A stretch of 64,000 bases of DNA from Euleptes europaea (GCF_029931775.1 NC_079323.1:531001-595000); one strand, 5' to 3'; positions 24,133 through 35,367 are shown, numbered from the stretch's first letter. Numbers and translations: made by a program. The notes: generated by a model not told the origin, from the letters alone.

Positions 24133-27100
24133 TCAAAATCCAGAAGAACAGTTGCCTCGTGTTCTCAAACTGTTCAAATGGGCCACCATGGTATCCAGGC
24201 GATGCTCCATTACCCTCAGACGTCGCTCAAGTAGGCGCACTAAGATTTAAGAAGAGAGAACAATGCTGACTTGCATGTTTTGGGCGAACATTAGTACTTA
24301 CCATTCAATTCTTGACAATCGAGAAAAGATCTGCCCCGTGCGTTGGCTAACACTGCATTACCAAACCTGGCCCCTAGTTCTTGAATTCAAAAATGGCCGC
24401 TCATCACACTGGAACTTACTGTCATAACTCCAACGTTTCTCCATCTGAGCCAGGAGTAAATAGCTTGGACAAATTCCTCGACCTGGTAAGATAAAAACCG
24501 CCAATAGTACATCCGGAAATCATATCAGCGATTGAGCACAGTATTCAGTTCCGCAAACCACATTGTGTGAGAGTTTCCCCCCCCCCTTTTGAGTTCCATC
24601 TTCCCCTGATTGGAAAAAAATATGATAAGGTTCTCCTATACTATAGGCGGAATGTAGGGGAAATCACTGTAACTGGTCATCTCATTACTGCTGTGGTCCA
24701 GGAACTCTAATTGTGATCATAAAAAGAGGGGAGTTTAACAACTTAAGTCTTATAGCAAATCTGATTGTCATGTTCCTGTAACAACACGGTGAGGCAACAA
24801 CAACAGAGTCAATAGGAACAGAAGGAGGGCCTGGATCGCCGTGGCATTTCAAAGGTAAGATGGCAGACTAAAGACACAGTTGGTCTGGTTTTGATTAGCG
24901 CAACCGTCTGAAGTAAGTTAAGCCTTAATTCAAGGCGTTTTCAGGAAATGATATATCAAAAAAATGTTATTTCATGATCAGGATTGGCGAATGAGCGCTG
25001 AACAGCAGCACCAGAAATTCTACGAGAAAGCATTTCAACAACGCACCCACCTCTTACTGTGTTCTCCCCCGGGTTGACATTGGCCCATGCGAGGTCCACT
25101 CTCTCCTCCTCCCCTGTTCGGTATAGAAGAAAATGGTGACGTTATTGAAAATACTTTGCATGTTAACAAATGATACAGAGTTCACCTTTACTTTTGTGAA
25201 TCTACACTGAACTCTCGCCACCGATCCTCTCTCTTTTCAAACTCACAATCTTGAGTCAATGAGTAATCCATCCATCCGCTCGGCATTAGCACATTCACAC
25301 TAATCATTGATGAGAGGAGGACCGCCTTTCACCAAAAAAATTGGACCCTGTAAAAAAGGTGCCACCCTTCTACAGAAAACTTCATTCCTGTTTGGGTCTT
25401 TTTTTTTCATCTGTCCGACTCGCTCAGGCTTTATCAACTCTCCCAAAGAACCCCTTGATCCGATGGCCACACACGGCAACAGCAAGCAAATTTGAAGACC
25501 CAAGTGCAGTCATCATCTGTGAATTAGAAAACCTTTCCTCGCAGCCGACGTAGCCCACGCTGAACTGTCAGTTTTGGGGATACATTCTCATGCATTCCCC
25601 TGGCTCGCAGTGATATCACGGAGAATCCCTACCCCTGAAAATATGACTAGACAAGCAATGTCGAGGTTCATTATGCTGGCCCGTTTCCAGCCCTTACTTT
25701 TACTCCTGACTCTTGTGGACCACGTCATGTGGCCATTGTCAAAACCCCTTTTTTACTGTTGAAAGAAGAGTCAGTTCTGAATTCAAACTTATACTTGCAA
25801 TGTTGCCTGTAAAAAAAAAAAAACACCCACCTTTTAAATTTACTGCCTAACCATTAACCAGAGATCCGTGAACTTCAGCAGAAATCTTTGAACTCTTCCG
25901 GAACACGGAAGGCTCCCCAAGGGTGATGAAAGCCTCTGGTTCAGCAATAATATTTATTGAGAGGGGATTTCAGCCTAAGGCAACCCGAGCAATGTGTTTG
26001 GGTGGTGAGGTGAGATCACCAATGGTAGGACACAACTCTAGGATTGCCATACTAATTTAAGGGGTGGGCGACAGTGGCCCCTTGGACCCCCGGAAGTATT
26101 ATTTGGTGGTGATGACAGATCCCCAAGTGGTATGAAAGCCTCTTTGATACCCAATAGAGTTCTTTGATAGGAATGACAACCCCGGGAACCCATAGAGGGG
26201 TTCTTAGGGGATGATGACAGATCCACCATGGGAGTGAGATCCCCCGGGAGCCACAGAAGTATTCCTGGGCGGGGATAAAAGTACCTGGCACCCCTTGAAG
26301 TGTTCTTTCTTGATAATGACAGATTCCAACGGGAAGTCAAAGCATCTGGGAGACAGAGGCTTTCACTCACGTTTGGGATATGTCACCTCCACCAAAGAAC
26401 ACTTCAGGTTGTCCCAGGGGCCGACATCCCCTACCAAGATCACTTCTTGATCTCGCCAAGGCTGTCACTGGCCTTTGGAATCTGTCATCTCCACCCAAGA
26501 ACACTTCCAGGGATCCAAGGGGCTATCATGCCAACCCAATTACTGTTCTTGGTCTCCCTGACGCTTTCTGTTCCCTTGGTGACCTCTAATTTCCGCCCAA
26601 GAACACCTCCGGTGTTCTCATGGACTGTATTACCCACCCCAAGACAGTTATGGGTGTCCTGGACGCTCTCACTCCCCCTGGGTATCTGTGTTCACCACCT
26701 AAGGAAATTTCTAGGTTTGTCAGTACCTCTAATCCCAACCACAGAACTCTTATTGGGGACCAAGAGGCTTACACTCCCCTTGGGGATCTGTCATCACCAC
26801 CTAAGGAGACTTCTAGGGGTCCCAGGGGCTGTCATCCCCAGCCAAGAACATTTCCGGGGGTCCCAGAGGCTTTCACTCCTTTAGAGGATCTGTCATCACC
26901 ACCTAAGGAGACTTCTAGGGGTCCCAGGGGCTGTCATCCCCACCCAAGAACACCTCCGGGGGTCCCAGAGTCTTTCACTCCTTAAGAGGATCTGTCATCA
27001 CCACCTAAGGAGACTTCTAGGGGTCCCAAGGTGCTTTCATCCCCACCCAAAAAGACTTCTGTGGGTCCCAGAGGCTGTCACAGCCCCTGGGGATCTGTCA

Positions 27101-28453
27101 TCACCACCTAAGAACATTTTTGTGGTCCCAGGGGCTGTCATCCCCACTCAAGAAGACTTTTGGGGGTCCAAGAGGCTGTCACTCCCCTTGGGGATCTGTC
27201 ATCACCACCTAAGAAGACTTCTAGGGGTCCCAGGGGCTGTCATCCCCACCCAAGAAGACCTCTGGGGTTCCCAGAGGCTTTCACTCTCCTTGAGGATCTG
27301 TCATCACCACCTAAGAAGTCTTCTAGTGGTCCCAGGGGCTGTCATCCCCACCCAAGAACACCTCCGGGGGTCCCAGAGGTTTTCACTCTCCCTGAGGATC
27401 TGTCATCACCACCTAAGAACACTTCTAGGGGTCCCAGGGGCTGTCATCCCCACTCAAGAAGACTTCTGGGGGTCCCAAAGGCTGTCACTCCCCTTGAGGA
27501 TCTGTCATCACCACCTAAGAATACTTCTAGGGGTCCCAGGGGCAGTCATCCCCACCCAAGAAGACTTCCGGGGGTCCCAGAGGCTTTCACTCCTTCAGAG
27601 GATCTGTCATCACCACCTAAGTTCACTTCTGGGGGTTCCAGGGGCTTTCAATTCCCTTGCGGGTCTGTCATCCCCACTGTAGAACACCTCTGTGGGTCCC
27701 AGGGGCTAGAACACCTCTGTGGGTCCCAGGGGCTTTCAATCCCCTTGGGGTTCTGTGATCCCCACCTCAGAACAGTTTAGAAACCTTACTGCGAAATCCA
27801 TTCCACGTTTTCTTTGCAACCGTTTTTGGGCTGTAATGTCTTTCAATGCAGTCAATGCAAGTCAACCGACACTCTTTTCCCCCATCATCTTCAATGGGCT
27901 GTACAGCCTCTCCCATTGCTGCCAATGGGCTGACTTTGTCATTCGTTTTAGTACATCCCCCTGAGAGCTTGGTTGTTAGAAGCATTCTCCGTTAAGGGTG
28001 ATTTCAACCAACGATGGGGTGTGCTGAGTTGGAGATCGATAGTAATCCTCCCTCTACTTAAGTCTTACCACTGCAGAGTATTAAATACTGGGACTTACCC
28101 ACACATCCCTCTGTCTGTCCATCTGGATCGAACGCCCCCGGATTCAGAAAATGCAACCAATGACGCTGCATCATTTGCACGTGCAACATTGGCATCTCCA
28201 CCTCTTGCACTCTAGACGCTGCCAGTAGAGTACGCGCTTTTTCGAACTCCAAACAAAGACCGCGATACTTCGCCAAGCATTGTTTTCCACTCCTCCCCCA
28301 CCAGCCGAAGGCCGTGAGCGAACTTGCCATCTGTTCGAAAAGTGATTCGATCGCGGTCTCTGGGTGTCCCAGGACATTAAATCCAAGCCCCCGAGCATCC
28401 AGAAAACGGATCATGAGCCTCAGTTCCTCAAGGCCCCACTGACGCGACTCCAT
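24133..28453 (-). CDS. Harbinger Myb/SANT-like protein C (five exons)
   Basis: Exons by eye: 28453-28099, 25113-25051, 24482-24420, 24379-24302 and 24239-24133, all GT-AG and all phase 1, giving about 221 residues. Residues 5-75 resemble a Myb/SANT-like domain (QWGLEELRLMIRFL, FEQMASSL, RSGKQCLAKYRGLCLEFEKA). The last exon is helical and basic (VRLLERRLRVMEHRLDTM), a likely coiled coil. The first intron of about 3 kb contains the 102-bp minisatellite. Small exons could have been missed in that intron. The ATG at 28451-28453 is preferred; two codons upstream is only a TTG. A CRE-like TGACGTC lies about 160 bp upstream. Confidence 0.65.
26030..27790. repeat. Minisatellite with ~102-bp period (34-residue periodicity)
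   Basis: The word GATCTGTCATCACCACC recurs about every 100-104 bp from 26785 to 27601, with more divergent units before and after. Each period consists of two related halves of about 51 bp built on GGGGTCCCAGGGGCTGTCA and similar. Because the period is close to 102, several frames stay open over the array (for example 27160-27780, units such as EDLSSPPK and RGPRGCHPHPR). I read it as non-coding, lying in the first intron of gene C on the other strand. Confidence 0.9.
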
Positions 28454-28459
28454 TTTCAA

Positions 28460-30010
28460 TAGTTTCTGCTTCGGTTGGGGTCAAAGGGTTCGGAAATGAG
28501 GCTCTTTGCAAGCGGAAAGGGCAAGCGCTTGAGGACACGTGTTTCCCACGAGATGATCGCGATATCGAAATCCCGTTGAAGCGACCTTGCCAATCCCTTC
28601 TGCACATGCCCAGTTGTGACGTCCCCTAATACCCCAAACTAAACAATCTTTTTTTTCTTGCAAATAAGGGTGGTAAGCTACACTTCTAACACGGGCCAAG
28701 TAGACTCAATTATTGATATTGTTTGTAAAGGACCCCGCCTAATTAAAAATCTTGGCCAATGGCTGTACATTCCCAGACCCACAGATGGAAAATCCTTTAT
28801 TTTTATGGGTTTTTTAAAAGGGATGAGATATCCATGCACCCTGGCAAAATAAAGTTGCTTGAGCTCATGAACCTGTTTTCCCTATTCCTCGCGTCACTTC
28901 TTTTTAGGATGTATTTTATAAGTAAGAACTTCCATTTAGTGTGCGGGCAAACTTTTAATAATTTATGCACCGCGCCACGGAGGGGGGATGGGGGGAAAAC
29001 CTGCATTGTCATCTGACTGCAGAAAGTGCTCTCGAAGCCTCTTTTATAATTGAACGCCGGAACCCGGATGGTTCCTTGTGCAAGGGACATTCCTGTCGAA
29101 ATGGACCCCCTCCTTAGTTGTTGACAACTCCCTCCTCCCACCCGCTCTGCCTTCACCAGACTAATGCTTTCCTGTCAAAAGTGCTTCAGTCGCCAGAGCA
29201 TCTGTTCTCCTTAACATATCCCCCGCTTCAGGATCCAATGCGTTCAAATCTCTCCCGCTGAAGTCACCTTGAACACCACCTGTGCGTACTCCCGGTTCTC
29301 TTTTCAAATGCGTGAGTAATCAGGCTTTTGTAATCAAAAAAAAACTTTGTAGGTGCCAATATGCACAGTTAACCAGTGAGTGATTAAAGTGATACTATTT
29401 TTCAATGAGAATTAATCTGAGCCGTTGTAGACTCCGCAAATTCATGGAAGAGTTTTTCTCACTCTGGCCAACCAGTGTATACCTAAAGAATTGTCTCAGA
29501 AAAACAAATGTTTGATGCACATGAATGATGTCCCACGGAGAAAGATTGCGTGGAATCATTTTTCCATTATTAGTGGTCATCACTGCAGTGAACAGCCCAT
29601 ACCCCAAACGTCAAATCTATAAGTCCAAATTGCAGCACAGAGGGAGTTCTGCTCGCGACAGGGGCAGAGTGATGAGGAATTATCATCCAAATAATTTTTC
29701 ACACTAATACTTGTGAAACTGAAAACAGTCTGAACCACAAAGCATCGCAAGCGTCATGTGGCCAGTTGCTTAGCAGAGAGTAAGTTTTTAGAGAGCCTGA
29801 TCTTAATCTGCTCGTGTGTCACCTGAGGCTGAGAGCATGAGTGGCCCCACAGTTTTAGAAATACGAAGTGAGGAAATCTCCCCTTTAAAGACACCCATCC
29901 TTTTTTTTAACGGATTTCATTATTTTGTCAAAATACTATCACACGGTCATATTCCAAGTTATTGACAGTTATCATTTAGGTAAAACACACAATGTCAACT
30001 GAAAAAATCA
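28460..30010. other. Internal Harbinger sequence between gene C and the transposase
   Basis: Includes the probable promoter side of gene C (TGACGTC near 28617) and the 3-prime flank of the transposase gene. No further exon could be supported. Confidence 0.4.
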
Positions 30011-30098
30011 AAATTTATTGTGTCAAACACAATCCAAAGTTGAGAACGCGGTAACGTGTAGGAGAAATGCTCATTCCTGAGGCTCCAACTCTCTGATC

Positions 30099-31945
30099 TC
30101 AGTGAGTTGTGTTACTGCAAATGTGGGTGGCTATAACATCCCGAATCCGCTTGCCCATGTTAAGGTGACGTTCATCGTGAGGGTTGTAGGATTCAGAAGC
30201 CTCTCGATGAACCACCACATCGTTCTCTTCCTGACAATCAGACACGTTAACTCTGTCAAGCAAGCAACAGCATGCGTGACCTTTACGTTCACAGATGTTG
30301 TGCAATGCGACACAAGACGCAATAATTGCGTTAGCATTACCCAAAGCCACACTCAGTGGACCAAACAAGCAGCGCCATCGCCCCTTCAGACGACCGAATG
30401 CTCGTTCAACAACGTTGCGAGAGCGACAGATGGCACGGTTAAATAACCTCTCCTTTCGAGAGGAAGGTCTAAGGTAAGGCTTCATTAGCCAGCGCCGCAT
30501 GGGGTATGCCCCATCCGCGATCATCAAAGCGGGGACAACAACCCCCCCCAAAGAGATGGTTGGATTACCTGGGATAAAACCCCCACTATCCATTGCCCTG
30601 CATAGATTTGACCGTGCGAAAACACACGCGTCGTGAGCTCGGCCGGACCAGCCCACCTCGCAGTCTATGAAACAGCCTGTGTTGTCCACCGTTCCTTGTA
30701 ATTGAATGGACGAAACATTCTTCCTATTGCCAAACTCTGCCACCTTTCCTCCTGGGTTCCGGATCTGAATGTGACACCCGTCAATGGCCCCCACACAGTG
30801 GGGCATCCCCAGGCTCGCGAAGCCCGCCATGTTCTGAAAAGCAATGTTTTCAAAGGTTAAATAGATTGCAAAGCGTATCAAAAAATATTCTCAGATTCGC
30901 TCTTTTTGAAGGATTCGGAAACCATGGTTAAGAAACCACGAGGTCAAGACGTGGCCACCATCGTATTATGAATCTCGCAGCACCTTAAGGAAAAGGAGAC
31001 ACAGAAATTGATGATGGCCGTGATGTGATCATAAAGCTGATTGAGGGGAGTAAATTTTTTTTCTCTGTGGTGTGGAAGTGCATTGTTCTGGCTCAAAGCA
31101 TTAACAGAAGGGGGAATGCGTCCGACATGACAGCGTGGACGGGAGTGCTAGCCATTATTCCACACATGGCGTTTTCGTTTTTTACCTCAAATGCTTCACA
31201 GAAAATTTTTTTTTCTTTGACGGCCGTCCCACGAAACACACACCACCCTTCCCCACAATCAACAAATACATCAGAATCCTAATCAGAAAAGCATGCGAAA
31301 GTTAAACACAGGACCACGCACCTTGTACACTTCTCCATCCAGGCGTACTGTTTTACTGAACAGCTCACGCTGAATACAGACAGTCACCTCACGCACTATT
31401 TCGCCCACGGTGGTGGGGCCCACTCCAAATTGGGTAGCGACAACCCTGTAAGCATGCCCATTTGCAAGGTACCACAGCGCTATCGCCACCCTCTTCTCCA
31501 CCGAAATGGGTGACCGCATGACAGTTGTCCGCTTTACCAGACCTCCCCGAAGCCGCCCCACCATCTCGAAAAAAGTGGCTCTGGTCATGCGGAAGTGCTG
31601 TATCCACTGTTCGTCGCCCCAAACACGGGAGACCAGGCGCTCCCACCAGTCCGTGCTCTTGGGGTACTGCCAATCACGACGTTGCATGGGGACACTGGCC
31701 AGGGTGAAAAATTGTCTTCGGGATCTTCTGAAGAAAGTTGTAACGGGGCAGTATGGCTTGGCTTTGAATGGTCTTTTACCAAGGGTCAGCTTTCTCATCA
31801 TTCGCCTTCTTTTGCCCCTTCTTGCAGAAAAGGAGGACAAAATCACAGAAGCGCCTCTGACGGCCGTCAGCACAGTTTCCAGTAACACTCGCATCTCCCC
31901 CACCAAGATTCCAATCAAAATTGCCTGCACATGGAGGCTTTCCAT
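30099..31945 (-). CDS. PIF/Harbinger DDE transposase (two exons)
   Basis: Exon 1 is 31945-31322 (208 codons), exon 2 is 30833-30099, joined in phase 0 by a GT-AG intron (AAG|GTGCGT and TTTTCAG|AACATG), giving 452 residues. Residues about 100-200 hold the helix-turn-helix part (EMVGRLRGGLVKRTT, then KRVAIALWYLANGHAYR and FGVGPTTVGEIVREV). The catalytic domain shows D226 in GAIDGCHIQI, D315 in IADGAYPMRRW and E351 in NVVERAFGRLKGRW, with HDA at 275-277 and CVALHNICE near the end, all usual for HARBI1-type enzymes. It would excise and insert the element. No break is visible. An AATAAA on the coding strand lies near 30014. Confidence 0.88.
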
Positions 31946-32084
31946 CCCGAGAAACTCTGCAGAGGTCTCGAGGGTTCACATTAAGCGCTGGCGGGTCATG
32001 GAGCACGCTAAAGCGTCACAAGGGATTGCGGTTTGGAAACTCAAATGCTCGATATGGCGAATTTTTAACAAAAGTTTTCAAAAA

Positions 32085-32271
32085 AAAGGGATGGCAGGCT
32101 GTCATTGGTTGATTTGAGTCCACCAATCAAGACATGGCGCTGCGCATGCCGGGAAGAGATTGCGTGTGTCCGGCGATTTGAAATTTGAAGCCAGGAGCAG
32201 CATGCAGTCTCGACCAGGCTCACCGCACAGATTGTCCACCAGCCCGGGTTCGTGAAATCCGGGGTGGAAGG
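32085..32271 (-). promoter_or_regulatory. Probable promoter region of the transposase gene
   Basis: Between the transposase start and the right end are two CCAAT-type words (CATTGGTTGA and CCAATCAAGA) and GCTGCGCATGCC, which resembles an NRF-1 site. There is no TATA box, so a housekeeping-type promoter is inferred. Confidence 0.45.
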
Positions 32272-32320
32272 GGGAGGAGACTGGGCGGAGACAGGAGTAA
32301 GTGCCCGTGCGTTTTCGGCC
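32272..32320 (-). repeat. Right terminal inverted repeat of the Harbinger element
   Basis: Perfect mirror of 12042-12090, followed by ATT at 32321-32323. PIF/Harbinger insertions make 3-bp duplications, usually of TWA type; ATT fits the length but is not the commonest motif. Confidence 0.95.
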
Positions 32321-32323
32321 ATT

Positions 32324-33339
32324 GTCAGAGGCAAGATTTATTTCAGTCCTCATATCTCTCAAACATTAGATTTAAAATCATGCTGCTCACGATCAATGGA
32401 TCAAAGAGCTTCTAAGGGATAAAGGAAGGAAAGGAACTGGGTCGCCACACTCTTTGGGCCTCATCTGCCTCACCAGGCTGATGTGAGGACAAGGGGAGGA
32501 AGAACCGGATACGGGGGGGGGGCATGCCAGGAAAGACCTCGCAAGCTTGGATTCCCTCCCCGCAGTGGGCCAAACTCCTTGGAGGGAGGCCAGGACAGGG
32601 CCGGTTCCCAGTTCTGAGGGGCTCCAGGCAGAGTTCCCAGCCCCCCTCTACCCACCACCAGGCCCCCACACATGCCCTCCTTCCCCCTCGCCCACCCACG
32701 CGCCCCCTCCTGCCCGCCTGTTTTCCACCTGCCCACTTGTGAGCTCTCCCACTGCCTGCGCTCACCACTGCCCCCTGCAGCCCTTTCCCCCATGCCCCTG
32801 GGCAGTGCCTGTCACTGGGAGGGCAGTGGAGGGCTGGCCGATCAGTGAGTTGGGGGCGCAACAGCAGTGGGCCCCACCAGAAGCCCTGGGCAAAGACTCC
32901 CAGGAGGGGGGGATTAAGAGCGTGGAGAAACCGGCAACCCTTGTAGACTGCTCTTAACTATTCCTGTGTGTCAGCCCCCACCCCCCACTCCCCGTGGTGC
33001 TCCGTGGTACAGAATAGGGAACATCGACAAAAAATGGGGGGGAATATTGAGTTCTGAAAGCAGGAAGTTGCTGGGGAACCTACATGCACATACCCACACA
33101 CACACATACACACAACCCTTCCAGACTCCCCCTGTTCCCAGTGGGGATGTGTGTCTCCCCAACCCAATCCTCTCCCATCTATAGATTCTTCTGCTTTTTC
33201 CATTGCCTACTTTGAGGGCTAGAATCGAGGTCTGGGGGGGGGGGAAGAGCAGCCCCCTTGTCCAGCATTGCTGGCACCCTCTGATCCCCCCCTCCCCGGC
33301 AAAGAGACAGGGAGTCCGCTCAGTTTGCAGACAATGGTT
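32324..33339. other. GC-rich stretch between the transposon and beta-globin
   Basis: The open frames here lack family marks. A short CA-rich tract lies at about 33087-33115. This is the 3-prime flank of the globin gene. Confidence 0.5.
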
Positions 33340-33345
33340 TTTATT
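33340..33345 (-). terminator. Poly(A) signal of the beta-globin gene
   Basis: AATAAA on the minus strand, about 86 bp after the final stop, a spacing usual for globins. Confidence 0.8.
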
Positions 33346-33430
33346 AGGGTGTAATATGAGGTGGGGGCTGGAATGGGATTCCAGGGGGTGAGGAGGGGAA
33401 AGGAGGGCGATTTGTGCCCCAGCAGCAGGA

Positions 33431-34445
33431 CTAGTGGTCGCGGTCTGCCAGGGCTCCGGCCATCTTGCTGACCAGCTTGTGGAAGGCAGCGTGGTGGGCA
33501 GGGGTGAAGTCCTTTCCAAACTGGGATGCCAGGACGACCATGAGGACGTCTCCCAGAAGCTGCAAGAGAAGAGGGAGAGCATGACCTTAGGCAGATGATG
33601 AGAGGAAAGGGCACCTTGGCATTCTTCTGGGCATGGAGTAGGGGGTCAATGGGGGTGTGGGGGGGAGGTAGTTGTGAATTTCCTGCATTGTGCAGGGGGT
33701 TGGGCTAGATGACCCTGGTGGTCCCTTCCATCTCTATGATTCTATGAAGGAGCCCAGGACCGGCACTCAGATGTTGGGGGCACCCGTCATCCTTCCCAGC
33801 CATGCCCCACTCACCAGAGGTCAGGGTCTCCTCTCCCACCCCCACACACACCAGCAGCTCTCTTTCTTCCAGTTGCCAGGAGGAGGGAGACTCTCTCCAC
33901 TGAAGGCTGATTGAAAAGGAGCCTGCAGGTGGCGTGGATGCTGGGGGGGGGGCTCCCCCTGGCAGCTGGGGCAGCTCAAGAGGCACTCAGACCACACCCC
34001 ACCCCCAGCTCACCTTGAAGTTCTCAGGGTCTTCGTACAGCTCATCGCTGTGCAGCTAGCTCAGGTTGGCAAAGGTCGTCTTGATGTTGTCCAGGTTCTT
34101 GATGGCATTTCCAATGGGGGTCAGCACCTTCTCGCCATTGTTGCGCACCTTGGGGTTGGTGCTGATGGCCATGGCAACAGAAAAGTTGCCAAAGTTGGCC
34201 AAGAACCTCTGGGTCCAGGGGTACACCACCAGCAACCTGGGGAGGGGGAGACAGACACACACACGTAGGGTCACTCTCGTCTGAGGAGCAGCACCCAGAG
34301 GTCTCTCCCTCTCTCTCACACACACTCACACCCAGAGCGCCCACGGGCCTTACATGCTGAGGGCTTGCTCTCCAAGTTCTGCCACATCCACTTTGTCCCG
34401 CATGCTGCAGATCATCTGCTTCTCTTCATCGGTCCAGGGCTCCAT
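33431..34445 (-). pseudogene. Beta-type globin with a premature stop
   Basis: Exons are 34445-34354 (92 nt), 34236-34014 (223 nt) and 33559-33431 (129 nt), the exact canonical beta-globin sizes, with intact GT-AG introns of 117 and 454 bp. The full frame would give 147 codons. The family is clear from [29 protein letters not shown] and DPENFK. Codon 91 (Glu90 of the usual numbering) is TAG at 34056-34058, two codons before the proximal His92. Distal His63 is Asn (KVRNNGEKV), Trp15 is Arg (SMRDKV) and Arg30 is Met. The TATA box and poly(A) signal remain. It is probably a recently lost duplicate; functional beta genes would then lie outside the window. Confidence 0.9.
33599..33747 (+). repeat. 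CR1 3-prime end fragment in beta-globin intron 2
   Basis: About 150 bp ending in CTCTATGATTCTATGA, with the GGTTGGGCTAGATGACCC word. It lies fully inside intron 2 (33560-34013), against the direction of the gene. Confidence 0.85.
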
Positions 34446-34530
34446 GGCTGACGGGTGGCTGGCGATCGGGATTAGCTCCGCTCAGCTGTTTCGGGAAACG
34501 TTTGGGCTGAGCCAAGACACCTGCAGGGGA

Positions 34531-34573
34531 CTTTTATCCTCTGGGCTGGAGCTCCTCCTTGCAGGGTGGGTGC
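34531..34573 (-). promoter_or_regulatory. Beta-globin proximal promoter (TATA and CACCC-like boxes)
   Basis: On the minus strand GGATAAAAG lies about 90 bp upstream of the ATG, and GCACCCACCC lies about 25 bp further upstream, resembling the CACCC box bound by KLF factors in globin promoters. A second CCCCACC word lies near 34600. I see no convincing CCAAT box. Confidence 0.7.
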
Positions 34574-34979
34574 AGCCATAGACTGGGGCTGGGGGGAGGA
34601 GCTTGGTGGGGCCAGGCCGCCCGAGGGAGGGAGGGAGGGAGTGGGCGGCCTGGCCACAGCCCACAGCAACTGGACTTTTGGCCAAGTTATGTTTCCTCGT
34701 CAGAACTCTTTGTACATGCACAGGCGTAGTCTGTCATTTCACTTGACAAATAACAGGGCTCAGCCTCCGGAGGCGACTGGCAGAGCGAGGAAGCTGGAGC
34801 TGGGTGTTCCGCATGGATGGCCCCACCTCACACTCTGCTTTGGCAGGAAGCACGGGGTGCCATCCCGGTGGCCCCGCTCCTGATTCTGGTGGGCACGGCA
34901 GCAAGGAAGCGAGACCCTCTGGACCCCTCACAACTACACAGTGGCGCTTCCTTTAAGAATCCCCCTGGCAGAACCCAGC

Positions 34980-35356
34980 GGTGTCCAGCAGGAGTTGGGA
35001 ATTTTCAGTCTGGAGAAGAGGAGATTGAGGGGGGACAGGATTGCTCTCTCTAAGTACTTGAAGGGCTGTTGCTTAGAGGAGGGCAGGGAGCTGTTCCTGT
35101 TGGCAGCAAAGGACAGGACTCCCAATAATGGGCATAAATTATGGGCAAAAAGGAAAAAATTTGGAAAACTTTTTTACAGTGAGAGGAGTTCAGCAGTGGA
35201 ATGGGCTTCCTTGGGAGGTGGTGAGCTCCCCCTCTCTGGCAGTCTTTAAGCAGCGGCTGGACAAGCACTTGTCAGGGATGTGCTAGGTTGACCCTGCATT
35301 GAGCAGGGGGTGGGACTAGATGGTCTCTGTGGCCCCTTCCAACTCTACCATTCTAC
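34980..35356 (+). mobile_element. CR1 LINE 3-prime end
   Basis: Reads the CR1 ORF2 end ([25 protein letters not shown], then a stretch like TEWNGLPWEVV in shifted frames) and the tail TTCCAACTCTACCATTCTA. 5-prime truncated. Confidence 0.85.
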
Positions 35357-35367
35357 ATAGTCTGCAA

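Larger units (their letters stand above)
12042..32320. mobile_element. Giant (20.3-kb) PIF/Harbinger-type DNA transposon
   Basis: The ends are 49-bp perfect inverted repeats (12042-12090 and 32272-32320) beginning GGCCGAAAACGCACGGGCAC, flanked by a direct ATT. Inside are a Harbinger DDE transposase (30099-31945, minus) and three Myb/SANT-like genes (12444-16259 plus; 17011-19337 minus; 24133-28453 minus), which are the two protein classes expected of PIF/Harbinger. Classic elements of this group have one of each and are mostly a few kilobases long, so the size and gene number are exceptional. Perfect ends and long open exons point to recent activity. A composite of nested Harbinger copies is the main alternative; I saw no second pair of such ends inside. 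Confidence 0.9.

Noticed and set aside
27122-27780. Long repetitive open frames over the minisatellite as a repeat protein
   Set aside because: Two frames are open at once, starts are poor, unit length drifts between about 100 and 104, and the array lies in an intron of gene C. Kept only as a curiosity.
32412-32861. 149-codon minus-strand frame between the transposon and globin
   Set aside because: GC-rich low-complexity composition explains the lack of stops; no domain visible.
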